In this document: piece after piece, positions 43,101 to 52,049 of the stretch | Position numbering within the stretch: the first letter of the stretch is position 1 | Layout of the letters: every line of letters starts with the position of its first letter | Source of the DNA: a virus | DNA length: 64,000 bases | Direction: 5' to 3' (one strand) | IMG/VR virus record: IMGVR_UViG_3300043427_001988 | Coordinates: 1-64,000 of that record | Program-made: the position numbers and the translations under genes | Notes under the pieces: generated by a model | Databases searched by the model: none | Told to the model about the DNA's origin: nothing | What the model saw: only the letters and a program-made list of their open reading frames with translations

Positions 43101-45708
43101 ATTAAGCAATCGTACTGGAATATCTGTAATGAGTTTGCTTGAGGGTCGTGACCCTATTACAGGTCAGATGCTCTCTACAGAGCAGACCTTTCAACAAGCT
43201 TCTGGGCAAGTCGCGTGGTGGGAAGAGGCTCTTGCAAACTTGTTTGCGTATGAAACGGAGAATGTACGGCGCAGAAATGATATTGCAGCTCTCGCTGGTA
43301 GACCTGGAGGTCAAGGTGGTCTTGCAGGTATTCGTCAGTTTACAGACCCATTATTTTTAGCGGAAAAGTATTTTTCAGAACAGTCCATGAATCGTGTACA
43401 AGAAGACTACGGTATCTTTGGCGGACTAATTCCTATGGTTGGATTTGATTTACAAAAGAACTTGGATAAGGTCGCCCCTGCATACTTAGAGCAACTACAA
43501 GCACAAACAAAGGCACTAGATACTAATACAGGATTTTATGAAGCACAAGCAAGAGTTCTGGAAGAGCAAACAGGGATTAATTATGCAGAAACCGCAGCTG
43601 AGTACCAACGACAACTTCAATCCGGTGAGTTGTCACAAGAAGAAGCGAATGCAATTGTCCTTAAACTTATTGAGTTAAACAAAAAACTTCTAGAAGTAAC
43701 AGAGGAGCGAGTTCGCTACGAGTCGGACTACATTACACAGAATCTAGCTACAGCGTCTTCTTTCGGCGGTCAAGCTCTTAATGAAAGTTTGGTTGGAAGA
43801 ATCAACCAGATTACTCAAGACAATGCATCAGTCGCTCAGCAGATTATATCACAAATGTACTTAGGCCTTGGTGGTGGTGCGTCCGCGGCAGGTATGTCCC
43901 CTCAACTACGCGCACTAGTCAAATCTGCGGAGGAAATGTATGGATTAACGCGCGAGCAGTTATACTATATGTCTCAATTAGAACGTAGACAAGCTAAGCT
44001 TACGTTAGAGGCGAACAAAAGCGTTTCTGCATACGGTGCCTTGAATGCCCAGATGTCTGGAATGCAGATTACCCTTCAGGACGCGGTTAGGCTTGCCATG
44101 GAATTTAACGAGGGTGTTCAAGGGATTGTATCAGGTACAATGCTTGGGCAACTTTCTTTAGATGACCGATTGCGATTCTTCCAAGGTGAGTATTCTAATC
44201 CGATGTCAATGCAGAATCAAAGTGACGTACTTGGTAATTTAGATTCTATTCTAGGATTAATACTCGAAAAAGAGCAGGAACGTTTAGACCTTGCGGCTGA
44301 AGAAAAAAATCTCGCGCAAGAAAGAGCCGAGGAGGCACGCAAGGCAGACGAAGACCGCGTTGAATACGAGAAAGACCGTAATGACTTAATTAAAGACGCT
44401 GAAAAAGACCGTGTAGATTTACAAAAAGATTATGAGGATAAGAAGTTAAAACTTCTTGAGGACTACGAGGAAAAGAAAACTGACCTTGTAGAAGATTTTG
44501 AAAAGAAGAAACTCCAAGCAATTCTTGATGCACAACTGTCGGTAAAAGAAAACCGCACAGACTTTTTTAGTGCATTAATAGGTGCTGAAACTTTAACCGA
44601 GGCTGATAGAAATAGGTTTACTGGTGAATATGATAAACTAGTAGAAGAGGCTGCAAGATTGCGTGAGGGTGGTAGCTTTGAAGCTGCTGAACAAGTGTTA
44701 CGGTCAGGCCTTGAATTACTAACAAATCAAATTAATCTTTTGGACCAGCTTAATCAAAGTCAAGAAGAGTTAGCGGAAACCAGCAAGCAACTTACCGAGA
44801 TTACAAAAACCTCGCAGTCAGGTATTTTTGGTACTGGTTTATCAAAAGAAAAAGACAAACTGGAAGAAGATTCTAAAAATCTTCAAGAAGAAATTGCACG
44901 TCTTGAACAGCGTATTAAAGACTTGAAAGTACTTCAACAACTGCAATATGACGAGGACCTTACTCGTTTAGAGCAGGCTCGTAAACTACGGGATAAAGAA
45001 AAGACTGAGTTCAAAGACATGCTTGACGAAATGAATGACGACTATAAGAAAAGTCTTGGAGAGATGGATGAGGATTATAAAAAATCGTTAACTGAGCGTG
45101 AGGCAGACTTCAAGGAGTCGTTAACTACTCTGGATGATGAGTTTCAAAAGAATCTTAATAAACAAAAAGACGCAACTATAGAGGCTGAAAAAGCGCAGAT
45201 TATATCCTTTGACGATATGATGAAGTTTAGACAAGCTGGTTATATTGCGATGGAGGCTGCTAGACTTGCAGCCGAGGGTGGTAATCGAGAGGATATTCAA
45301 AAACAATTGAGCGGGCAGTTATCATCAGTTAAAGATTATTTTTCACAGAGAAACACACCTGCGGCCAGAGCTATTCTTGAAGCCTTAACAAAGCTTGAAA
45401 CATTACCTCCAGGAATACAACAAGGCTTTAATCCAGCGATAGCGAGTGCAATCGGGACTAGTACTCAAAATAACCCATATCTAGAGGAGATGCTCCGTGC
45501 TGGAGTTTCTAAAGAAGATATGATGGCTGCACCAGCAATTGCACCGTTCCAAGCAGCTCTTATTTCTAATACGGGCGAGTTGGAGACTAACACGAGTGCT
45601 ATCAAAAAGTCTACAGAGGCTATAAAACGTTTAGGAGATATTCTAGAAAAGCGTCCTGCGCCACCATTAAATCGTCCTATACAACCAGGAAGTTCAGCAG
45701 TTGGTTAA
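40135..45708 (+). CDS. Tape measure protein (1857 aa)
   Basis: ATG at 40135, GGAGG 10 nt upstream. Sets tail length. Helix-rich throughout; a hydrophobic/Gly segment (FGRFAGRALSIFGGLQFAIG, near residue 680) may insert in the host membrane. Charged coiled coils near 1380-1475 (DRVEYEKDRNDLIKDAEKDR) and 1570-1680 (KKSLGEMDEDYKKSLTERE) show an internal heptad-like repeat. By the usual ~1.5 angstrom per residue rule the tail would be long (inference). Confidence 0.9.
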   Translation: MTTPSPRISILFDSNAKSVAKQVKDLENVLSDINRKGSGRRRAVSGQSRTAIGAVAEQINRADMTRPGSQNVIRAASQAGLGTQLEATATMAGTMIGGVLGKELQQGIGYLVNENMRPIKQAIARLREQAASSTSPAIAANITQTADDLQAQLSAYQELAVSRKSALQSLQEPKVLENLERVRSQYNRLGLDVGSIGDLGKFASQLSTISPGVAGSISMLTANVENLDPQEYTKQFQRIASEGLKQVDSQKRELEAAIQRQTSRSDRRMGTSFTRVFEDRFGKIADFLSGAATFDKSSLPNQMAMSVFRDQIKATAPSSIRSQLDARNISQLQALASARAGGDPAQVATALVAAEKAIQRRIRAVQEDLTKLTKIAEASGDNDLKAAINQLRVTANEAQQKLLNQVTGAQRSIQTGMMRQLDASLKTFTDSVSGAGGDRAGITTRQGLLEYNNRLTGYIGDLFQATNKSFANVQFQSLGGQSLAQLFPGKGGGLGAKANFLTNQVLAPTGFFKEATAEGRISALGQAVDQVEPKLKALGLSGQELADASEQLRAVLLRVMKSYEPVISTANRLNAVQFEAARARAERAIATGDYAGARAAITDLQNYTTTTVPTSRKAPLTTEAQMTAQVAGDLSPKGLINYEENIDRIERDIERAQNRANRDGLFTRLGRFAGRALSIFGGLQFAIGGTAQAIGTLVEQANALDRAAATVNALSGSFKGFNQVLTLAATQQAKFGGTLEQNLQGFNSLIPISKRYGADLLQLDNIARRLAVIDPLQGFAGASIALKEFFSGDITSLSRRFEIDRKTLNSIKDAGGQLEQLQKLDEVLADLGISNAVLEARTQTTAATYDQFGATLSNFTTLVGKRLQGGFEGLVLAMTNSLDVTNTLNEALANEQAYINLSTNIERVSRKINMLQTETEKIENPLTKYTGDFVNLDALVDKNAKSVSELVDEWNSLIIELNRLRALEGKPLLALFSQQDTQLIQDLVALSNRTGISVMSLLEGRDPITGQMLSTEQTFQQASGQVAWWEEALANLFAYETENVRRRNDIAALAGRPGGQGGLAGIRQFTDPLFLAEKYFSEQSMNRVQEDYGIFGGLIPMVGFDLQKNLDKVAPAYLEQLQAQTKALDTNTGFYEAQARVLEEQTGINYAETAAEYQRQLQSGELSQEEANAIVLKLIELNKKLLEVTEERVRYESDYITQNLATASSFGGQALNESLVGRINQITQDNASVAQQIISQMYLGLGGGASAAGMSPQLRALVKSAEEMYGLTREQLYYMSQLERRQAKLTLEANKSVSAYGALNAQMSGMQITLQDAVRLAMEFNEGVQGIVSGTMLGQLSLDDRLRFFQGEYSNPMSMQNQSDVLGNLDSILGLILEKEQERLDLAAEEKNLAQERAEEARKADEDRVEYEKDRNDLIKDAEKDRVDLQKDYEDKKLKLLEDYEEKKTDLVEDFEKKKLQAILDAQLSVKENRTDFFSALIGAETLTEADRNRFTGEYDKLVEEAARLREGGSFEAAEQVLRSGLELLTNQINLLDQLNQSQEELAETSKQLTEITKTSQSGIFGTGLSKEKDKLEEDSKNLQEEIARLEQRIKDLKVLQQLQYDEDLTRLEQARKLRDKEKTEFKDMLDEMNDDYKKSLGEMDEDYKKSLTEREADFKESLTTLDDEFQKNLNKQKDATIEAEKAQIISFDDMMKFRQAGYIAMEAARLAAEGGNREDIQKQLSGQLSSVKDYFSQRNTPAARAILEALTKLETLPPGIQQGFNPAIASAIGTSTQNNPYLEEMLRAGVSKEDMMAAPAIAPFQAALISNTGELETNTSAIKKSTEAIKRLGDILEKRPAPPLNRPIQPGSSAVG

Positions 45709-45717
45709 GGAGAACTT

Positions 45718-46092
45718 ATGCCACAAATATTTATTAGCGGGTACTACTCCGGTAGTACCCCTTTTCACTACGAAATTAAACCCAACAGTATAAACATGTC
45801 CATAGAAAACTTTGGGGATGATGTACGCGCTTTAGACGGTACTAATCATCGCTATCACCGCGCCTATAAGCGTAAGTGGAGTTTGTCTTTTCAAAATGTT
45901 TCTTCAGGAATTGCGAATACATTAGACCGAATCTTCACCACGCCTGACGAGTTTGTGTTTCAGGACATAGAAGGTAATACATATAGTGTATTTACCGACG
46001 CAAATACATTCCGCCGGACTATTTCGGCAACGACCGTGTCTCTACAAGGGGTAAGATTGTACACCGTTACATTCGACTTATGTGAAGTATGA
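45718..46092 (+). CDS. Distal tail-like protein (124 aa)
   Basis: ATG at 45718, AAGGAG about 6 nt upstream. Beta-rich (KRKWSLSFQNVSSGIANTL; TPDEFVFQDIEGNTYSVFT), directly after the tape measure where distal tail proteins lie, but shorter than typical. An intrinsic-terminator-like hairpin lies within codons 8-16. Confidence 0.55.
   Translation: MPQIFISGYYSGSTPFHYEIKPNSINMSIENFGDDVRALDGTNHRYHRAYKRKWSLSFQNVSSGIANTLDRIFTTPDEFVFQDIEGNTYSVFTDANTFRRTISATTVSLQGVRLYTVTFDLCEV
45739..45765 (+). terminator. Terminator-like hairpin inside the start of the 124-aa gene
   Basis: GGGTACTAC (45739-45747), TCCG, GTAGTACCC (45752-45760), then CTTTT. Nine perfect base pairs encoded within the sequence for GYYSGSTP. 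Could attenuate transcription into the tail-tip genes. Confidence 0.5.
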
Positions 46093-47786
46093 TTAAAAAT
46101 TCGCGACAGTACTTAAAGATTACATACAACGACGGAGTAACATCACTCGTTATTCCACCCAGGTACATCGCAGATGTGCAAGGAAGTTTTTCAGCTGAGT
46201 TTAATCCAAACACGGAGTTAATGACGGGGATTGCTCCTCCAAGCACCGCACAGGTACGTATCTTGCGTCCAAGTGATTTTCCTCAACTAACTGCATTTCT
46301 TTCACGCTCGTTTGACTGGCGTATGACCAAGGTTGAAATGTTTTACAGTGATAATAGTGGTCAAAACTTTTTTAAAGTAAACGAGGGTTTAATATTTGTT
46401 CGACAAGAGACTAACGTTGATGTAACTTTTACTATCCGTGGTTATCTTGATTTATTCAATATTACATTAGTAGAAAGTCCACTATTCCGCAATCGTCAAG
46501 TTGCCACAACAATCCCCACCGGCTCTACTGACGCGGAAAAAGCAGGTTTACTACAAACACAAAATCCGTACATTTTAGCAGGCGCAGGAGTTGGGGTATT
46601 AAATGCACTTCTCTGGGCAATTGGCGGCCGTCCTTATAACTACAAGTCACTGTATGATAATCAGTACACAACTGTTTCAGGTGAGTACCCTAAGTTTTAC
46701 TTTGACATGGATGCATCAGTACTAAACCCTGAATGGGTTTGGTTTAATTATGAAAATTTACTTGAGGATATTAATTCACTCTGTAAAGCTTCAGGGGGTA
46801 TTTTACGCCAAGACGGGAACGGAGTTATTCGTTTTGAAAACATACTTAACTTTAGAAAACAATTTAGTGGAATAACGTTAACGGATGCTCATTACTCTAC
46901 GCTGGCTATTGAAGAACTTGGTACAGAACCATATAATCGAATTGTAGGAACGTATACACCAAGGTATCTTAGTGGTTCTCAAATAGTATACTCAGAAGCC
47001 TTACGCGATAATTTATCGTACAACTCAAGCCTTACTAGACAGATTAGTTTTGAAAAACCCGTCTGGAAAATTTTAAACACTACGGTTTCTGGACAACTTA
47101 GTGATACCGTAGTAAGTAGTTCTTACCGAGTAGTTAATGACTCTGAGCAAATTGAGTCATTAGATTACGTCGGAACAACTCGTCCAATTTCCTTTAGAAT
47201 ACTTCCCCATACTACTTTTTGTGTTACTAAGTACGTAGCTTCTGGAACTGCTGGTAATTTTGCGTTAGTTCAGGATTTAAATGTAGTGTCCAGTCAAGCA
47301 ACGACCCTAGATATACTAAACAATCAAGTAAGTGATTTTTCAAGTTTATACATAGGTGAAGTTAAGCTATATGGCCGTTCGCTAGAGTCTGCTACACAAC
47401 AGCGGTATATCCTTCCAATAAGACAGTATGCAACAATCAGTGGATTTAAAGAACTAACTCTCCCTGATAACCCATACGTTCAATCATCGAACCACATACA
47501 AAGACTTGCGGTTGTTTCAAAGTACCTTATGGAAAATAATCGTATGCGCGTCGGTCTTGGGGATGTTCCGTTTATAAGCGGTCTTGTTCTTGGGAGTGTG
47601 GTACGTATCAATAGTGCGCTAAATGAGTTAGATGATTATTTTAAAGTAACGCAGATAACACACACAGATGCATTTAGTCGTATGGACCTAGAGGTAATTT
47701 CTGTTTCAGGCTTATACATGCAGGATGATTTGTTCATTGTAGGTAATTCTTATACAAACACCGATGTAAAGGTACTTTCTTTTTAG
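46089..47786 (+). CDS. Tail hub/baseplate-type protein (565 aa)
   Basis: ATG at 46089 overlaps TGA (ATGA). Beta-rich, with a fold order suggestive of tail-associated hub proteins: an N-terminal domain with VTFTIRGYLDLFNITLVES, a long middle (NYENLLEDINSLCKASGGIL RQDGNG) and a C-terminal domain with LGDVPFISGLVLGSVVRINS. Second gene after the tape measure. Position-based assignment. Confidence 0.6.
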   Translation: MIKNSRQYLKITYNDGVTSLVIPPRYIADVQGSFSAEFNPNTELMTGIAPPSTAQVRILRPSDFPQLTAFLSRSFDWRMTKVEMFYSDNSGQNFFKVNEGLIFVRQETNVDVTFTIRGYLDLFNITLVESPLFRNRQVATTIPTGSTDAEKAGLLQTQNPYILAGAGVGVLNALLWAIGGRPYNYKSLYDNQYTTVSGEYPKFYFDMDASVLNPEWVWFNYENLLEDINSLCKASGGILRQDGNGVIRFENILNFRKQFSGITLTDAHYSTLAIEELGTEPYNRIVGTYTPRYLSGSQIVYSEALRDNLSYNSSLTRQISFEKPVWKILNTTVSGQLSDTVVSSSYRVVNDSEQIESLDYVGTTRPISFRILPHTTFCVTKYVASGTAGNFALVQDLNVVSSQATTLDILNNQVSDFSSLYIGEVKLYGRSLESATQQRYILPIRQYATISGFKELTLPDNPYVQSSNHIQRLAVVSKYLMENNRMRVGLGDVPFISGLVLGSVVRINSALNELDDYFKVTQITHTDAFSRMDLEVISVSGLYMQDDLFIVGNSYTNTDVKVLSF

Positions 47787-47794
47787 GGGGTTAA

Positions 47795-50203
47795 ATGATT
47801 ACTGATTTTCAAGCAGTACCGCAGTTTAATAACGGACAGGCAATTTCAGCGTCTGATTTAAACGCCCTGCTATATAACAACTCGCTAATCGAGCGAATTG
47901 CAAACTCAAATCAACCTTTGTTTATGATGAGTCACGCATACTCGCCGACGTTTCTTCCTGCGTCTTGGCTTGATTCTGACTACAACTTCTGGGAAGGGTC
48001 GTTTTTGTACCGCGAGGGTATGCGATACGCGTACATTGGGTTTTGGTATAAATTGGAAAACGCATTAGACATTACAAATGAGTTTGCATTGGGTAACTTG
48101 CGAGGAGACCCCTCGCCAACCCAGATGGCTTTGCATATCTGTGCTTCTTTAAATTCAAAGGAGCGTCCTGTGAGCTACAGCAACACCGGCGTGCAGTACT
48201 TTGCATTTGCAGACGCTTCTCGTGCATTGACCACTAACACTACGGGAACCACTACGGAGGGGAAGGAGTTTCAACACACGATTACTATTCGTGAAGGTGC
48301 GGGTTCTGGTTCACAGAGTACGCAAGTTAATGCTGGACAAACGTACATTACACCAAATTCTCGTGTATCAACCGTGCGCATGGATATTGGTAATATGGGA
48401 TTTTCTGATGGTGAGATTGTTACTGTTCGGTTATGGATAGGCACATACTCAAGGTATGCAACATATTTCGACCAATTTGCGTCTATACGAGACGTTTTAA
48501 GAAGTAACACAACTAATCCTGGGTCGATTCCTGGTTTTTTCGATACATACTTTATCAACTACGGGGTTTTGTACGCACAAACCGACGGTGACTTATCATA
48601 TACAGCTAACTGGCCTAGTACTAATTATTCAGGAACATTATCCCAGAATGATTTAGGTATAATTACAAAAAAACAATCTTATATCAAGGAACGCATACAG
48701 CAAAGACCTAGACCGCTTACAGGTTCCATTGTGTACATAGGTACTAGAGGTGGAACTGCTTCTTTATTTTACCCAAAGGGAGACCATAACCTTGGAGACC
48801 CTGACTACACTAAAGAAAATTACTGGATGCCAAGAAGTTCTACAACGTTTGAACCGATGTACGCAGATTCTGTAAACATGGTAACCGGCTATAATATTAA
48901 CTCTTGTTTAGCTTCTTTTTCATGGAATCCCTATTTATCTAAATACGATACTATTTATTTTGATATGCGGTTCTTTGGTAGAGGAAATACACGACAAGTA
49001 CTATTAGCAGATTTAGCAGAACAACCAACGGGGTTGTCATCGTTTAGGCGTGTCCGCAGGGCAGACGACGCTAGTAAATTGTATCCTTATATACTTGGAG
49101 ATGTTATCTCAAGTGATGCAAACAGTTCTTTTTACGGGGCTTATGGTTCAGCAAGTGCGTTATCCGCGGGTGTTGAGGAGCCTTATAATGCGGCTAGGTT
49201 TAAAACTTATTTAAATAAAGCGTTTAACGTGCGTATACCGTCGCCATACACACCGGTATATTCACCAGAGTTACAAGTTTATTCAAACCAAAATAACGCA
49301 CGCACTAATTACTATCTAGCAAGCGGATTATGGGAAGACTCTATACCTATACGCTTCACTGAAGACGTTGTTGACGGTATATACACTTCGTGGGGTTTAT
49401 TTAAATCTGATAATCAAACAGTGCAGTTTGGTTTTCGCAGTGACCTTGACCCTGCTATTATTAATAGCACGTTCCCTTTAGAAATTCCCGTACCCAATGG
49501 TGAAAGATTTTATGCTCACTCGTACCAGGCTATCTATAACGGCCCTACTTGGAAGTGGGTTACTGCAAATGGTGTTCGTGGATATGCCCCTGTATTTATT
49601 AATTTATACGACCACTCAGGTACTGATAACGTTAATAAAGAAAATTATACAAGCTTTATACATGTTTTTGGTATGAGTACTGGTTCTCCAGAGTATAGAG
49701 ATTATGCAACCCCTGTGGACTACAGTGCGGAACAACAACTAACCTATAGTGGTTTAGTTAACGAGTTAACCAGTATTCACACAGAGTTAAATACGTATTA
49801 TACAGAACTGTTTTCAGTGAATCCTTACTTTTCTCGGTACGACATGTTCTGGGGTGCTCCAAAATCACCCACTGACTACATGCCATTACTAACGGAGTAC
49901 AAAGAAAAATTTTTCTATTTTAGTGGGCAACGGCAAGGTAACTACTTGATTCTAAGAGGAAAAGATGTTACAATGTATTGGGGAGAGGTAGAAGAAGTAA
50001 ATCTTACTGACGAGATTAAAGGAAGTCTTTACCCAGCTTCATCGGTAAACCTCACGTTTAGTGATAGTACAGGACTTATTAGCGGGGACACAGAGGAAAC
50101 GGTCATTGTAAATCTAGACGCTTTAGGCATACCGCTAGGTTCACGCTATCATCTACAAGGAGAGGTAATTTATGCGGCAGAGTTTTTTGAGGAGCCACTA
50201 TGA
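47795..50203 (+). CDS. Minor tail / tail-tip protein (802 aa)
   Basis: ATG at 47795, GGGGG 6 nt upstream. Starts ITDFQAVPQFNNGQAISASD, a pattern seen at the N-terminus of virion fibre or tip proteins, then long Tyr/Asn/Ser-rich beta sequence. Codon use shifts mid-gene (5' part uses C/G-ending codons, 3' part more A/T), hinting at a mosaic origin. Likely host-contact structure. Confidence 0.6.
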   Translation: MITDFQAVPQFNNGQAISASDLNALLYNNSLIERIANSNQPLFMMSHAYSPTFLPASWLDSDYNFWEGSFLYREGMRYAYIGFWYKLENALDITNEFALGNLRGDPSPTQMALHICASLNSKERPVSYSNTGVQYFAFADASRALTTNTTGTTTEGKEFQHTITIREGAGSGSQSTQVNAGQTYITPNSRVSTVRMDIGNMGFSDGEIVTVRLWIGTYSRYATYFDQFASIRDVLRSNTTNPGSIPGFFDTYFINYGVLYAQTDGDLSYTANWPSTNYSGTLSQNDLGIITKKQSYIKERIQQRPRPLTGSIVYIGTRGGTASLFYPKGDHNLGDPDYTKENYWMPRSSTTFEPMYADSVNMVTGYNINSCLASFSWNPYLSKYDTIYFDMRFFGRGNTRQVLLADLAEQPTGLSSFRRVRRADDASKLYPYILGDVISSDANSSFYGAYGSASALSAGVEEPYNAARFKTYLNKAFNVRIPSPYTPVYSPELQVYSNQNNARTNYYLASGLWEDSIPIRFTEDVVDGIYTSWGLFKSDNQTVQFGFRSDLDPAIINSTFPLEIPVPNGERFYAHSYQAIYNGPTWKWVTANGVRGYAPVFINLYDHSGTDNVNKENYTSFIHVFGMSTGSPEYRDYATPVDYSAEQQLTYSGLVNELTSIHTELNTYYTELFSVNPYFSRYDMFWGAPKSPTDYMPLLTEYKEKFFYFSGQRQGNYLILRGKDVTMYWGEVEEVNLTDEIKGSLYPASSVNLTFSDSTGLISGDTEETVIVNLDALGIPLGSRYHLQGEVIYAAEFFEEPL

Positions 50204-52041
50204 CGAATAAGAATAGTCCAGTTCGTATTATTGACCAGAAGGGAACGCCCCTTGTAAAAAACCCCCCTGCAACTACTGCTAAATTCAATCCATACACAGG
50301 CTCACTTATTAAACAAGGTGAGGCCAAATCATATGGCGTTTGGCTACGTAGTACAGGGGGTGGATTAACCCGCACTATCCCTGTTACAATTTCAGCAACA
50401 GACACTAGACTAGTCTTTATTCGTATCGCTATCCCAAACGTCGTTGTGCGGTTAGATAACCCTAATTACACTCTAGAAAAACTAAAGTTCTTCTTTACGT
50501 TCTCGCCTGAAGTTTTTAATCAATATCTTGAATCACAGTACTTTCTTGGGAATGATGACAACCTAGATAAAATAGTTACACTTGATAGTACTTCAGTACT
50601 TTCTCTTAGAAATACAAGTGGTCAAGGTGCGTTAGAGATAAGTGCACACATCGCACGGTTATTCCGAAAATACACGCTAGCTGATTTAGTAATTTTAGTA
50701 GGAGCTGCTTCAACAACAGAGGGCTTAAGCTCAGATGACTTGTTGAGATTATTTAAAGCGAATGAATCTCGTCTTGTGCTACATTGTCAAGTAGGTTTTC
50801 AAGACCTTGTACCCCTTAAAGCCGGTAGAAAAGTACCCTATGTAAAACGAACAAATACAACAGTCCAATTTACTTTTAGTGATGAGCGTTTACAAGAGGA
50901 TAGCTTAGGTGATATAAATTTTTCTGTAGAAGGCACCGAAAAAATAATTCAGTTTACAAAAAAGAATATCTCGCGTATTGAATACAGTGTTTATTCTATA
51001 TCTTTTGGAGCGCGTGTAAAGGTACTTACAGGATTTATTGGCCCGCTACGTGCTGAACAAGACCAGTTTAAAGAAAGTATAAAGTACACACCGTCTATTA
51101 CCGACTTTAGCTGGATTAATAATCTTGCTGGAAGCGAGCAGCAACTTGTGGAGTTTTTACATAGGTATAGTAGAAATCTACAATTGTCTATTGACCGCGT
51201 AGTAACTGCAAAAAATGTATCTTATACAGGGACTACACTACGTGAGCGGTATGGCCTGGATGAATTCTACACCGCGGATACTACTCAAGAAAGTTTCGTA
51301 AAACCATCTATGCGTTATAGTATGAAATATTCTTTTACAAAAGGTACTCGTACTTTTGTTGTTGACACTGGAGGACCTACTCAGGACGTTGTAGGTTTTG
51401 CTATTATATACACAGGTGCATCTTCTGACGGTGGTATAACATACCCTTCTTTTTCAAGAGTAATTCCTAAAAAAACACAGGCTATGTCTGACGAAACGCG
51501 GTACGTTATCGTTGATGGACTAACCTCTAAATTTTACCCTATCCCACAAGCAAACTTGAGGATTACAATCTATACACTATTAAGTAACGCGCACGTTGGT
51601 AGTGTGGTTGTGCAGTTTAACTCCCCGCCACGTATTCGTTTACAAAAACTGATACCAACTCAAACACAGAATGTGGGGTATTTTAATCAAACAATTAAAT
51701 TGAGCACCGATAAAAACTCAATAGTATTCAATGAGTTCGGTAAGAGGGGTAATGCTTTAGAGGCAATTACGGATTTTAATTTAGTTGTCCAGCGACTTGT
51801 TGGTACTAGATGGGTCACATTGACAAATGGGATTATTCAATGTACAATGGAGTATAACCCTGATTATACTGGGGTACGCATTTTTAACGCACAGGGAAAT
51901 CAGATTAGTAGTATCTCTATCGCTAGATTAACTAGCGCGCGGGGAACTTATCGAGTACTTGCCGAGCCGAAAATTAATGCGGCGTATTCTCTATACTATG
52001 AATCAACCACAAGTCTTACCAGAATACAATTTACTAGATAG
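50200..52041 (+). CDS. Minor tail protein (613 aa)
   Basis: ATG at 50200 overlaps TGA. Beta-rich with repeated strands (LTRTIPVTISATDTRLVFIR; AYSLYYESTTSLTRIQFTR). No specific domain recognised. Co-transcribed with flanking tail genes. Confidence 0.6.
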   Translation: MTNKNSPVRIIDQKGTPLVKNPPATTAKFNPYTGSLIKQGEAKSYGVWLRSTGGGLTRTIPVTISATDTRLVFIRIAIPNVVVRLDNPNYTLEKLKFFFTFSPEVFNQYLESQYFLGNDDNLDKIVTLDSTSVLSLRNTSGQGALEISAHIARLFRKYTLADLVILVGAASTTEGLSSDDLLRLFKANESRLVLHCQVGFQDLVPLKAGRKVPYVKRTNTTVQFTFSDERLQEDSLGDINFSVEGTEKIIQFTKKNISRIEYSVYSISFGARVKVLTGFIGPLRAEQDQFKESIKYTPSITDFSWINNLAGSEQQLVEFLHRYSRNLQLSIDRVVTAKNVSYTGTTLRERYGLDEFYTADTTQESFVKPSMRYSMKYSFTKGTRTFVVDTGGPTQDVVGFAIIYTGASSDGGITYPSFSRVIPKKTQAMSDETRYVIVDGLTSKFYPIPQANLRITIYTLLSNAHVGSVVVQFNSPPRIRLQKLIPTQTQNVGYFNQTIKLSTDKNSIVFNEFGKRGNALEAITDFNLVVQRLVGTRWVTLTNGIIQCTMEYNPDYTGVRIFNAQGNQISSISIARLTSARGTYRVLAEPKINAAYSLYYESTTSLTRIQFTR

Positions 52042-52049
52042 GAGATTTA

